A stretch of 64,000 nucleotides of DNA from Microbacterium sp. zg-Y625 (GTDB taxonomy: Bacteria > Actinomycetota > Actinomycetes > Actinomycetales > Microbacteriaceae), in the NCBI RefSeq assembly GCF_030246925.1, contig NZ_CP126740.1, positions 1,178,001-1,242,000 of the forward strand. The letters run 5' to 3'. Positions 1-8,010 of this stretch are shown in pieces (position 1 is the stretch's first letter; each line of letters opens with the position of its first letter). The notes under the pieces are model-generated. The model saw nothing but the letters and a program-made list of their open reading frames with translations. It was not told the DNA's origin and made no database searches. The translations under genes were made by a program, and so were the position numbers.

Positions 1-218
1 AGTACATCCCGATGTTCAATCGATCGTGGCGCCCCCGCGGCGCCGGCCTGATCGCGGCGGAGATCGTCTATACGGTCACCGACCCTCCCATCAAGTTCTT
101 CCGCAGGTTCATCCCCCCGCTTCGCCTCGGCCCGGTTGCCGTCGACCTCGCGTTCCCGCTGACGATGCTCGTCTGCTTCGTGCTGCTGTCGATCACGCGC
201 TCGATCGCCGGACCCTGA
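1..218 (+). CDS. YggT family membrane protein (C-terminal part)
   Basis: The gene enters from the left edge; the reading frame is open from base 3 to a TGA at 216-218, so the N-terminus is missing. The visible part ends in a hydrophobic segment of about 20 residues (DLAFPLTMLVCFVLLSI) preceded by the VTDPPIKFFRRFIPP stretch typical of YggT proteins. In actinobacteria yggT lies between sepF and divIVA in the division cluster, and divIVA does follow here at 335. YggT is an integral membrane protein of poorly defined role linked to division. The identification rests on the short conserved tail plus context. Confidence 0.85.
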   Translation, partial: YIPMFNRSWRPRGAGLIAAEIVYTVTDPPIKFFRRFIPPLRLGPVAVDLAFPLTMLVCFVLLSITRSIAGP

Positions 219-255
219 CCGCCCATCCCGCCTCGCGGCCCGTGACCGCTCGCAC

Positions 256-261
256 TATGCT
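256..261 (+). promoter_or_regulatory. Putative -10 (TATGCT) of divIVA
   Basis: A TATGCT hexamer lies in the 116-base gap between yggT and divIVA, about 74 bases before the divIVA ATG. No convincing -35 is visible, which is common for actinobacterial SigA promoters. A structured leader (267-306) would lie within the transcript. Confidence 0.35.
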
Positions 262-266
262 GGGTT

Positions 267-306
267 GATCGGCCCGCAGAACGCGGGCTGCTCCCGATCG
301 GCCCGC
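267..306 (+). repeat. Direct repeat and competing hairpins in divIVA leader
   Basis: The 11-mer GATCGGCCCGC occurs at 267-277 and again at 296-306. A single complementary arm, GCGGGC at 283-288, lies between them and can pair with GCCCGC in either copy (272-277 or 301-306), giving two mutually exclusive stems in the leader of divIVA. Confidence 0.45.
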
Positions 307-334
307 GACGTGAGCTCCGAAAGAGGACCAGACA

Positions 335-946
335 ATGGCTTTGACCCCCGATGACGTCGTCACCAAGCAGTTCCAGCACGTGCGCTTCAAGGAGGGATTC
401 GACCCGGACGAGGTCGATGACTTCCTCGACGAGATCGTCGTCGAGTGGCGCAAGACGATCGCGGAGAACGAAGAGCTGAAGGCGAAGCTCGCCGCCTACG
501 AGTCGGGCGAGACCCCGGCCGCCGCGCCGGCCGCTCAGGCCCCCGCCGAGGTCGAAGAGGTCGAGGCCGTCGAGGTGGTCGCCGAGACCCCCGCCGCCGA
601 GACCTCGCCGGCCGCTCCCGTCGCCGCCAGCGCCGGCATCATCGAGCTCGCGCAGCGTCTGCACGACGAGCACGTGGCCGAGGGCCAGGCTCAGCGCGAC
701 AAGCTCATCTCCGAGGCACAGGCACAGGCGGCGTCGATCGTCGCCGAGGCCGAGGCCCGCGGCCGCGACGAGATCGCGCGGCTCGAGAAGGAGCGCGGCG
801 TTCTTGAGGCGCGCATCGCCGAACTCCGCCAGTTCGAGCGCGACTACCGCTCGCAGCTGCGCAGCTACATCGAGGGCAAGCTCCGCGACCTCGACACCAC
901 CGGCACGACGTCCGGCTCCGCGCCGGTCTCGGCCGTCGGCCACTAG
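335..946 (+). CDS. DivIVA domain protein (Wag31-like)
   Basis: This 203-aa protein starts with the conserved DivIVA domain (residues 2-45, containing FQHVRFKEGFDPDEVDDFL), which binds negatively curved membrane at poles and septa. A low-complexity Ala/Pro/Glu linker (about 55-100) follows, then a coiled coil (about 105-190) used for oligomerisation. In actinobacteria DivIVA/Wag31 recruits the polar cell-wall elongation machinery. It lies directly downstream of yggT, as usual in the dcw-linked cluster. The ATG is preceded by GAAAGAGGA as ribosome binding site. Confidence 0.93.
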   Translation: MALTPDDVVTKQFQHVRFKEGFDPDEVDDFLDEIVVEWRKTIAENEELKAKLAAYESGETPAAAPAAQAPAEVEEVEAVEVVAETPAAETSPAAPVAASAGIIELAQRLHDEHVAEGQAQRDKLISEAQAQAASIVAEAEARGRDEIARLEKERGVLEARIAELRQFERDYRSQLRSYIEGKLRDLDTTGTTSGSAPVSAVGH

Positions 947-955
947 GCCCGGTCC

Positions 956-1552
956 TTGACGGAACGGACGCCCCTGCGTACGGCGGCGGCCGGCACCATC
1001 ATCGCGATTCTCGCGGCGCTGGTGCTGGCCGCCGACCAGTTCACGAAGCATCTCGCCCTCGAGGGCCTTCCCTACCAGGAGACGGTTCCGGTCCTCGGCG
1101 ACTTCTTTCAGCTGTACCTGACCCGCAACCCCGGTGCCGCCTTCTCTCTCGGCGAGGGGGTGACGTGGGTCTTCACCCTCGTGCTGGCCGCCGCCGCCGT
1201 GACGATCGTCGTGCTGGCCGTGCGCTCCGTGCGCTCGCGCCTCTGGGCGGTCGTCCTGGGACTGCTCCTCGGTGGCATCCTCGGCAACCTCACCGACCGG
1301 CTCGTGCGCGAACCGGGTTTTCTGGTGGGCCACGTGATCGACTTCATCCACACGCCGTGGATGTGGCTCGGGTTCCCCTCCGCGATCTACAACATCGCCG
1401 ACATCTTCATCGTCACGATGATGATCAGCGTCGCCGTGCTGGTGCTGATCGGCCTGCGGTTCGACGGCACCCGCGAACACCACCGGCACGCCGCGCCTGC
1501 GGCATCCGAGGGTGACGCAGCCGCGGCTTCCGACGAGGCCGCGAAGGCCTGA
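956..1552 (+). CDS. lspA: Lipoprotein signal peptidase LspA
   Basis: This 198-aa integral membrane aspartic protease removes the signal peptide from diacylglyceryl-modified prolipoproteins at the lipobox cysteine. Four hydrophobic segments are visible (about 15-33, 70-90, 95-110, 140-165). Family motifs are [23 protein letters not shown] and YNIADIFI; the Asp of NLTDR and of NIADI are the catalytic pair. The start is TTG at 956, nine bases after divIVA stops; no nearby ATG or GTG fits better, so the start is uncertain. The C-terminal Ala-rich tail is longer than usual. The following synthase starts one base after its stop. Confidence 0.93.
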   Translation: MTERTPLRTAAAGTIIAILAALVLAADQFTKHLALEGLPYQETVPVLGDFFQLYLTRNPGAAFSLGEGVTWVFTLVLAAAAVTIVVLAVRSVRSRLWAVVLGLLLGGILGNLTDRLVREPGFLVGHVIDFIHTPWMWLGFPSAIYNIADIFIVTMMISVAVLVLIGLRFDGTREHHRHAAPAASEGDAAAASDEAAKA

Positions 1553-1553
1553 G

Positions 1554-2474
1554 ATGGACAGTCGCAGCGTCCCCGTCCCCGACGGGCTCGACGGCGTACG
1601 GGTGGATGCCGCCCTCGCCAAGCTCCTGGGGTTCTCGCGCACCTTCGCCGCAGAAGTGGCCGAGGCCGGCGGTGTCGTGCTCGACGGGCGCACGCTGGGC
1701 AAGTCCGACAAGCTCCGCGCCGGCGGCTGGCTCGAGGTGACATGGGCCGAGAAGGAACCCCCGCGGGTCGTCCCCGTCGCCGTTCCCGACCTCGGCATCG
1801 TCTACGACGACGACGACATCATCGTGGTCGACAAGCCCGTCGGTGTCGCCGCGCACCCCTCCGTCGGATGGGAGGGGCCGACGGTGCTGGGGGCGCTGGC
1901 CGCAGCCGGGTTCCGTGTGGCCACCAGCGGAGCCGCCGAGCGCCAGGGCGTCGTGCACCGGCTCGACGTCGGCACCAGCGGCCTCATGGTCGTGGCCAAG
2001 ACGGAGAGCGCCTACACCGCCCTCAAACGCGCGTTCAAGGAGCGCACGGTCGAGAAGGTCTACCACGCCGTCGTGCAGGGGCACCCCGACCCGCTCGCGG
2101 GCACGATCGACGCGCCCATCGGCCGGCACCCTTCGCACTCGTGGAAGTTCGCCGTCACGCCCGACGGCAAGGACTCCGTCACGCATTACGAGACTATCGA
2201 GGCCTTTCCCGGTGCGTCGCTGCTGGAGATCCATCTCGAAACGGGGCGCACGCACCAGATCCGCGTGCACATGGCCGCCCACCGGCATCCGTGCGTCGGG
2301 GACCCGCTCTACGGCGCCGACCCCACGATGTCGGCGCGCCTGGGTCTCACGCGGCAGTGGCTGCACGCGCGCGAGCTGTCGTTCGCCCATCCGGCCACGA
2401 CCGACTGGGTGACCTTCACCTCGCCGTATCCGGCGGATCTTCAGCACGCGCTCGACCTCCTTCGCGGCGACTGA
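1554..2474 (+). CDS. RluA family pseudouridine synthase
   Basis: This 306-aa enzyme converts uridine to pseudouridine in RNA, probably 23S rRNA. It has an N-terminal S4-like RNA-binding domain (about 12-75) and the RluA catalytic domain. The signature [15 protein letters not shown] near residue 135 carries the catalytic Asp, and [11 protein letters not shown] near 230 is the second family motif. ATG at 1554 comes one base after the lspA TGA, so the two are probably translationally coupled. An in-frame extension to 1512 would overlap lspA and is less likely. The lspA-rluA order is conserved in many bacteria (YlyB/RluD type), but the exact target base is not known. Confidence 0.92.
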   Translation: MDSRSVPVPDGLDGVRVDAALAKLLGFSRTFAAEVAEAGGVVLDGRTLGKSDKLRAGGWLEVTWAEKEPPRVVPVAVPDLGIVYDDDDIIVVDKPVGVAAHPSVGWEGPTVLGALAAAGFRVATSGAAERQGVVHRLDVGTSGLMVVAKTESAYTALKRAFKERTVEKVYHAVVQGHPDPLAGTIDAPIGRHPSHSWKFAVTPDGKDSVTHYETIEAFPGASLLEIHLETGRTHQIRVHMAAHRHPCVGDPLYGADPTMSARLGLTRQWLHARELSFAHPATTDWVTFTSPYPADLQHALDLLRGD

Positions 2475-2475
2475 A

Positions 2476-2518
2476 CCGCGGCATCCTCTCCCCGAAGCCG
2501 CGGCATCCTCTCCCCGAA
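2476..2518 (+). repeat. Tandem 21-nt direct repeat after the pseudouridine synthase
   Basis: The 21-mer beginning CCGCGGCATCCTC occurs at 2476-2496 and again, identical, at 2498-2518 (period 22), starting two bases after the stop codon at 2474. Each copy contains the GGCATCC heptamer that recurs across this window. No inverted repeat that would make it an ordinary terminator is seen. Confidence 0.8.
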
Positions 2519-2608
2519 ACAGGAGAACTCACCGGGGCAGGTGAGTCGCGCCTCATTCGTCCTGTACCGGGTATTCCTCCTGTCCTCGAGACGGGGCAGG
2601 ATGCCGTC

Positions 2609-3181
2609 ATGGTCATCGAGGTGCGCCCGGCCACGGTCTTCGCGGACGTCGCGACGATCGTCGGTCCCCAGAACCCGGCGTCGAACGTGTGCTTCTGCCT
2701 GAGTTACCGCATCCCCTCGCGCGAGAACGTCGCACTGCGAGGGCCGGCGCGAGCGCAGCGCGTGCGGGAGCTGTGCGCCGAGAACCCGCCGCCGGGGGTG
2801 CTCGCGTACGACGGTGACGGCGAGGTGGTCGGGTGGGCGGCGGTGTACCCCCGCGCGGGGACGACGTTCGGCCGCAACCGCAGGATCCCGCACATCGACG
2901 ATGTGGACGTGTGGTCGCTGTGGTGCTTCCGGGTGCGGCCGGGCCACCGCAAGCAGGGCGTCATGTATGCGCTCATCGACGGCGCGGTGGCATATGCGCG
3001 GCAGCAAGGCGCACCGGCGATCGAGGGCTACCCGGTGGACAACCGCGGGGAGAAGGTCGACCAGACGATGGCCTACGTCGGCACCCGCAGGCTGTTCGAG
3101 CAGGCCGGTTTCCGCAAAGCCGCCGACACCGACGCGATCGCCGGCGGCTTCCCCCGGGTGCTGATGCGGCGGGACCTCTAG
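2609..3181 (+). CDS. GNAT family N-acetyltransferase
   Basis: This 190-aa protein has the layout of a GNAT acyl-CoA transferase: a strand pair near 75-90 (VGWAAVYPR), the acetyl-CoA loop region VRPGHRKQGVMYALI near 115-130 (RxxGxx variant), and a C-terminal LFEQAGFRK element near 170. The substrate cannot be told. Two unusual Cys near 30-35 (NVCFCLSYR) suggest the subgroup of small actinobacterial GNATs. ATG 2609 is chosen because conserved-looking sequence begins there; the reading frame is open further upstream but overlaps rluA. It appears to be a single-gene unit. Confidence 0.82.
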   Translation: MVIEVRPATVFADVATIVGPQNPASNVCFCLSYRIPSRENVALRGPARAQRVRELCAENPPPGVLAYDGDGEVVGWAAVYPRAGTTFGRNRRIPHIDDVDVWSLWCFRVRPGHRKQGVMYALIDGAVAYARQQGAPAIEGYPVDNRGEKVDQTMAYVGTRRLFEQAGFRKAADTDAIAGGFPRVLMRRDL

Positions 3182-3224
3182 CGCCGGGCGGGCGAGGATC
3201 GCGTCCCCGCGCCGTTGTGTCCCG

Positions 3225-3230
3225 TAGCGT
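3225..3230 (+). promoter_or_regulatory. -10 TAGCGT for the gene at 3238 (leaderless)
   Basis: TAGCGT at 3225-3230 lies seven bases before the ATG at 3238, so transcription would start at or next to the start codon. No Shine-Dalgarno sequence is present. Confidence 0.5.
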
Positions 3231-3237
3231 CAGGTCC

Positions 3238-3909
3238 ATGAGTGTCGATCGCGATGTCGTTCTGCGCCGCTGGCTCGACGCCGACCGCAGCGCCACCCGC
3301 GCCGCCGCCATCACCGTGTCCTTCACGCTGGCGCTCGTGGCCTTTGCCGCGACCCTGCCGCTGTGGGTCCGCGAGAAGCCGATCGTCATGGGCGGTGCGG
3401 TGTACTACAACGGCACCGGGTCGAGTTTCCGCTGGGAGTTCGCGGCGGCGGATGCCTGGTGGGTCGCCGGCCTGGTGCTCGCCGTGCCGGCGCTGTTCAC
3501 GGTGATCGGCGCGGTCCGCGCGCGGCGCCGACTGGCCCGGGCGGAGCGCGACATCCCGTGGGCCGTGGACCTGTCGACGATCGGCGGCGCACTGAGCGAG
3601 GCGCAGCGCCGCGCGCAGGTGCGCAGTCGCCAGGCAGACCTCGCCGCCCGGCAGCAGCGGTTCATCGAGCAGAACCGCTCGCGGATTTCGCTGTGGAGCC
3701 TGTTCGGCGGACCGCTGGCCTACTTCGTGGGCGGCTGGTTCCTCATCGGGCTCACCCTCGACGTCACCGGTGCGACAGCCACACCGCTGGGCGCATGGCT
3801 CTCGCCGCGGTCCTGGTTCCTGCTGCTGCTGCTCCTGCTCCCGTGGTCCGCGCTCGCGATGCGGGCCGACCGTCGCCGGCTCGCCCGGTCTCGGAGCAGC
3901 GCCGCCTAG
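3238..3909 (+). CDS. Unknown membrane protein
   Basis: This 223-aa protein has no family I recognise. A hydrophobic segment near 22-40 is followed by an outside loop with aromatic residues (YYNGTGSSFRWEF). A second segment lies near 75-95, then a charged, Arg/Gln-rich amphipathic region (about 95-150) that is probably cytoplasmic. Two more segments follow near 155-175 and 195-210, the last a leucine run, with an Arg-rich tail. The ATG at 3238 fits a leaderless start. Its end overlaps the convergent Nudix gene by four bases. Confidence 0.75.
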   Translation: MSVDRDVVLRRWLDADRSATRAAAITVSFTLALVAFAATLPLWVREKPIVMGGAVYYNGTGSSFRWEFAAADAWWVAGLVLAVPALFTVIGAVRARRRLARAERDIPWAVDLSTIGGALSEAQRRAQVRSRQADLAARQQRFIEQNRSRISLWSLFGGPLAYFVGGWFLIGLTLDVTGATATPLGAWLSPRSWFLLLLLLLPWSALAMRADRRRLARSRSSAA

Positions 3910-4379
3910 CGACCGCCGCGGAAGGTCGCCGGATCGTCCTCCGCCATCGAGAGGGCGATCTTGCGCACGTGCTCGTGAGTGACGTCGGTCATCTCGCCGA
4001 GGCCGTAGAACCCCACCTCGGTCAGCTCGCCGTCGGCGGGGTGCGGGTCGCCCGACACCCACTCGCAGCGGAACACCAGGCCGAGATAGTCCACCTGGTC
4101 GCCGTTGGCGTAGGTGATCCTGGGGATCTGCTCCACGAGCGCCAGGCGGGTCGCCTTCACCACGACGCCGGCCTCCTCGAGGCACTCGCGCACGGCGGCA
4201 TCCGCCGGCTCCTCGCCGGGCTCGACGATGCCCGAGACCGCCTCCCACGCGCCGTTGTCGGCGCGCTTGCCGAGCAGCACCTTCTCGTCGCGGAAGACCA
4301 CGGCGGTGACGCCGACAAGGGGGAGGGGATCGTGACCGATCCGCTCGCGCAGCGACAGGACGAACTCCGGAGTGGCCAT
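3906..4379 (-). CDS. Nudix hydrolase
   Basis: This 157-aa protein carries a complete Nudix box: G at the start of GIVEPGEEPADAA, then VRECLEEAGV, matching GX5EX7REUXEEXGU (about residues 50-72). These enzymes hydrolyse nucleoside diphosphates linked to another group; house-cleaning of oxidised nucleotides is one possible job but the substrate is not determined. It is divergent from dnaE1; the two starts are 68 bases apart and both have TANNNT hexamers six bases from the start codon. There is no Shine-Dalgarno sequence. Its 3' end overlaps the convergent gene by four bases. Confidence 0.9.
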   Translation of the reverse strand: MATPEFVLSLRERIGHDPLPLVGVTAVVFRDEKVLLGKRADNGAWEAVSGIVEPGEEPADAAVRECLEEAGVVVKATRLALVEQIPRITYANGDQVDYLGLVFRCEWVSGDPHPADGELTEVGFYGLGEMTDVTHEHVRKIALSMAEDDPATFRGGR

Positions 4380-4385
4380 GCTCCC

Positions 4386-4391
4386 AGCCTA
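4386..4391 (-). promoter_or_regulatory. -10 TAGGCT for the Nudix gene (leaderless)
   Basis: On the reverse strand TAGGCT is followed by six bases and then the ATG (4379), which places the expected transcription start at the start codon. Confidence 0.5.
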
Positions 4392-4435
4392 GGCGGCGCG
4401 CCCGGCGTCCCGCCTCGGGCGTCGGTGGCCGAACG

Positions 4436-4441
4436 TAGACT
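4436..4441 (+). promoter_or_regulatory. -10 TAGACT for dnaE1 (leaderless)
   Basis: TAGACT, six bases, then the GTG at 4448. The 11-mer TAGACTTGATC here is identical to the one at the same place before uvrA (46360-46370). Confidence 0.6.
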
Positions 4442-4447
4442 TGATCC

Positions 4448-7400
4448 GTGGCATCCGACTCCTTCGCTCATCTTCACGTCCACAGCGAGTACTCGATGCT
4501 CGACGGCGCCGCCCGCATCGGCGCAATGGTTCAGGAGGCGGTGCGGCTGGACATGCCGGCCATCGCCGTCACCGACCACGGCAACACGTTCGCCGCGTAC
4601 GAGTTCTACAAGACGGCGAAGGATGCCGGCATCAAGCCGATCATCGGCATCGAGGCGTACGTCACCCCGGGCACCCACCGCAGCGACAAGTCGCGCGTGC
4701 GCTGGGGCACACCCGAGCAGAACAGTGACGATGTCTCCGGCTCGGGCGCCTACACGCACATGACCCTGCTGTCGGAGACGACCGAGGGCATGCACAACCT
4801 CTTCCGCCTCTCGAGCAAGGCCTCGATCGAGGGCTACTACTTCAAGCCGCGCATGGATCGCGAGCTGCTGCAGACGTACTCCAAGGGCCTCATCGCCACC
4901 ACCGGCTGCCCGTCCGGCGAGGTGCAGACCCGCCTGCGGCTGGGCCAGTACGACGCGGCGCGCGCGGCGGCGGCGGAGTTCCAGGACATCTTCGGCAAGG
5001 ACAACTACTTCGCCGAGATCATGGACCACGGCCTGTCGATCGAGCGCCGGGTCATGACCGACCTGCACCGGCTCGCGAAGGACCTCGGCATTCCGCTGGT
5101 GGCCACCAACGACCTGCACTACACCCACCAGCACGACGCGACGAGCCACGCGGCACTGCTGTGCGTGCAGTCCGGGTCCACCCTCGACGACCCCAACCGA
5201 TTCAAGTTCGACGGCGACGGGTACTACGTCAAGTCGCCCGCCGAGATGCGTCAGATCTTCCGCGACCACGAGATCGCGTGCGACAACACGCTGCTCATCG
5301 CCGAGCGCTGCAACGTCGAGTTCAACACCTCGGCCAACTACATGCCGCGCTACCCGGTGCCCGACGGCGAGACCGAGGAGAGCTGGTTCGTCAAAGAGGT
5401 CGAGAACGGCCTGCACGAGCGGTACCCCGGCGGCATCCCCGACGCGGTGCGCAAGCAGGCGGAGTACGAGACCGGCGTCATCGTGCAGATGGGCTTCCCC
5501 GGCTACTTCCTCGTCGTCGCCGACTTCATCAACTGGGCCAAGCGCAACGGCATCCGCGTCGGTCCCGGGCGTGGCTCCGGCGCCGGCTCGATGGCCGCGT
5601 ACGCGATGAAGATCACCGACCTCGACCCGCTCGAGCACGGCCTGATCTTCGAGCGGTTCCTCAACCCCGACCGCGTCTCCATGCCCGACTTCGACGTCGA
5701 CTTCGACGACCGTCGCCGCGGCGAGGTGATCCAGTACGTCACCGAGAAGTACGGTGACGAGCGCGTCGCGCAGATCGTCACGTACGGCACCATCAAGGCG
5801 AAGCAGGCCCTGAAGGATGCCGGGCGCGTGCTCGGGTTCCCCTTCAGCATGGGGGAGAAGCTCACCAAGGCGATGCCGCCGGCGGTGATGGGCAAGGACA
5901 TGCCCCTGGGCGGCATGTTCGACCCGAAGCACCCCCGCTACAAGGAGGCCTCCGAGTTCCGCTCCGTCATCGAGAGCGACCCCGAGGCCAAGACCGTGTT
6001 CGACACCGCGGTGGGACTCGAGAACCTCAAGCGCCAGTGGGGCGTGCACGCCGCCGGCGTCATCATGTCCAGCGAGCCGCTGATCGACATCATCCCGATC
6101 ATGAAGCGCGAGCAGGACGGTCAGATCGTCACGCAGTTCGACTACCCGGCGTGCGAGTCCCTCGGCCTCATCAAGATGGACTTCCTGGGGCTGCGCAACC
6201 TCACGATCATCGACGACGCGCTCGACAACATCGAGGCCAACCGCGGCGAGAAGGTGGTCCTCGAAGACCTCGCCCTCGACGATCAGGCGGCGTACGACCT
6301 GCTGGCGCGGGGTGACACCCTGGGCGTGTTCCAGCTCGACGGCGGACCCATGCGGTCGCTGCTGCGCCTGCTGAAGCCCGACAACTTCGAGGACATCTCG
6401 GCCGTCATCGCCCTGTACCGGCCGGGGCCCATGGGAGCGAACTCCCACACCAACTACGCGCTGCGCAAGAACGGGTTGCAGGAGATCACTCCGATCCACC
6501 CCGAGCTCGAAGAGCCGCTCGCCGAGATCCTCAGCACCAGCTACGGCCTGATCATCTACCAGGAGCAGGTGATGGCGATCGCCCAGCGGGTGGCCGGGTT
6601 CAGCCTGGGTCAGGCCGACATCCTGCGCCGCGCGATGGGCAAGAAGAAGAAGTCCGAGCTCGACAAGCAGTACGCGGGCTTCCAGGCCGGCATGCACGTG
6701 AACGGGTTCTCCGACGCCGCCGTCCAGAAGCTGTGGGACATCCTCCTGCCCTTCTCCGACTACGCCTTCAACAAGGCCCACTCCGCCGCCTACGGGCTGG
6801 TGTCGTACTGGACGGCGTACCTGAAGGCGCACTATCCCGCCGAATACATGGCGGCGCTGCTCACGAGCGTCGGCGACGCGAAGGACAAGCTCGCGGTGTA
6901 CCTCAACGAGTGCCGCCGCATGGGCATCCGCGTGCTGCCGCCGGACGTGCGGGAATCCATCCGGTACTTCGCCGCCGTCGGCGAGGACATCCGCTTCGGT
7001 CTGGGCGCGGTGCGCAACGTCGGCACCAACGTCGTGGACGGCATCGTGACCGCCCGCGCCGACGACAACTTCGTCAGCTTCCACGACTTCCTCACCAAGG
7101 TGCCGATCCACGTCGCCAACAAGCGCACGGTCGAATCTCTCATCAAGGCCGGTGCGTTCGACTCCCTCGGCTCGACGCGCCGCGCGCTCATGGAGATCCA
7201 CGAGGATGCCACCGAAGCCGCCGTGGATTCCAAGCGCAAGGCGGCCACGGGTGCCATCGGCTTCGACTTCGACAGCCTCTACGACGAGGCCGAGGAGATC
7301 ATGCCGCCCAAGGTGCCCGAGCGGCCGGAGTGGACCAAGAAGGACAAACTCGCCTTCGAGCGCGAGATGCTCGGCCTGTACGTCTCGGATCACCCGCTGG

Positions 7401-7966
7401 CGGGCCTCGAGATCCCCCTGGCCAAGCACGCCTCGATGTCAATCCACGACCTGCTGTCCAGCGAGGACGTGCAGGACGGCGACCAGGTCACCGTGGCGGG
7501 CCTCGTGACCAGCGTGCAGCACCGGGTAGCCAAGCAGAGTGGCAACCCGTACGGCATGATCACGGTCGAGGACTTCAACGGCGAGGTCACCGTGATGTTC
7601 ATGGGCAAGACCTACACCGAGTTCCAGTCGATGCTCGTCGCCGACTCCATCCTCGTCGTCCGCGGCCGCGTCTCGCGGCGCGACGACGGGCTGAACCTGC
7701 ACGGTCAGTCGGCGTTCTCGCCGGATCTGGGTACGACCGACGTCGCAGGCCCGCTCACCCTCACGATGCCCGAGCACCGCGCCACCGAGGCAGTGATCGG
7801 CGAACTCGCCCAGGTGCTCACGCGCCACCGCGGCGACACCGAGGTGACGCTGAAGGTGCACAAGGGCGGCATCGCGAAGGTGTTCGAGGTGCCGATGCAC
7901 GTGCAGGTGACCGCCGATCTCTACGGCGAGCTGAAAGGGCTGCTGGGTCCCCACTGCCTGGGCTGA
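4448..7966 (+). CDS. dnaE: DNA polymerase III subunit alpha (DnaE1)
   Basis: This is the 1172-aa replicative polymerase catalytic subunit. The N-terminal PHP domain (about 1-280) keeps its metal-ligand motifs HLHVHSEYS and VTDHGN; in mycobacterial DnaE1 this domain is the proofreading exonuclease, and the intact motifs suggest the same here. The polymerase domain has the catalytic aspartates in MPDFDVDFDD (about 412-421) and the KRQWGVHAAGV motif near 525-535. Helix-hairpin-helix and OB-fold (VTVAGLVTSVQHR, about 1013) regions follow. Length fits DnaE1 rather than the shorter mutagenic DnaE2/ImuC. GTG 4448 is the start and the transcript is probably leaderless. Confidence 0.97.
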   Translation: MASDSFAHLHVHSEYSMLDGAARIGAMVQEAVRLDMPAIAVTDHGNTFAAYEFYKTAKDAGIKPIIGIEAYVTPGTHRSDKSRVRWGTPEQNSDDVSGSGAYTHMTLLSETTEGMHNLFRLSSKASIEGYYFKPRMDRELLQTYSKGLIATTGCPSGEVQTRLRLGQYDAARAAAAEFQDIFGKDNYFAEIMDHGLSIERRVMTDLHRLAKDLGIPLVATNDLHYTHQHDATSHAALLCVQSGSTLDDPNRFKFDGDGYYVKSPAEMRQIFRDHEIACDNTLLIAERCNVEFNTSANYMPRYPVPDGETEESWFVKEVENGLHERYPGGIPDAVRKQAEYETGVIVQMGFPGYFLVVADFINWAKRNGIRVGPGRGSGAGSMAAYAMKITDLDPLEHGLIFERFLNPDRVSMPDFDVDFDDRRRGEVIQYVTEKYGDERVAQIVTYGTIKAKQALKDAGRVLGFPFSMGEKLTKAMPPAVMGKDMPLGGMFDPKHPRYKEASEFRSVIESDPEAKTVFDTAVGLENLKRQWGVHAAGVIMSSEPLIDIIPIMKREQDGQIVTQFDYPACESLGLIKMDFLGLRNLTIIDDALDNIEANRGEKVVLEDLALDDQAAYDLLARGDTLGVFQLDGGPMRSLLRLLKPDNFEDISAVIALYRPGPMGANSHTNYALRKNGLQEITPIHPELEEPLAEILSTSYGLIIYQEQVMAIAQRVAGFSLGQADILRRAMGKKKKSELDKQYAGFQAGMHVNGFSDAAVQKLWDILLPFSDYAFNKAHSAAYGLVSYWTAYLKAHYPAEYMAALLTSVGDAKDKLAVYLNECRRMGIRVLPPDVRESIRYFAAVGEDIRFGLGAVRNVGTNVVDGIVTARADDNFVSFHDFLTKVPIHVANKRTVESLIKAGAFDSLGSTRRALMEIHEDATEAAVDSKRKAATGAIGFDFDSLYDEAEEIMPPKVPERPEWTKKDKLAFEREMLGLYVSDHPLAGLEIPLAKHASMSIHDLLSSEDVQDGDQVTVAGLVTSVQHRVAKQSGNPYGMITVEDFNGEVTVMFMGKTYTEFQSMLVADSILVVRGRVSRRDDGLNLHGQSAFSPDLGTTDVAGPLTLTMPEHRATEAVIGELAQVLTRHRGDTEVTLKVHKGGIAKVFEVPMHVQVTADLYGELKGLLGPHCLG

Positions 7967-7985
7967 CCGGTACCATCGGATGACC

Positions 7986-7998
7986 GCGCCTCCGGCGC
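7986..7998 (+). terminator. Small hairpin between dnaE1 and the next gene
   Basis: GCGCC-TCC-GGCGC forms a 5-bp stem 20 bases after dnaE1 stops. A possible -10 (TACCAT, 7971-7976) for the next gene lies just before it, so the hairpin may be in the 5' leader instead of being a terminator. Confidence 0.3.
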
Positions 7999-8010
7999 GA
8001 CGGCGAAGGG

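Noticed and set aside
4157..7429. 1090-codon frame antisense to dnaE1
   Set aside because: It is a codon-bias shadow; dnaE1 on the forward strand is unmistakable.
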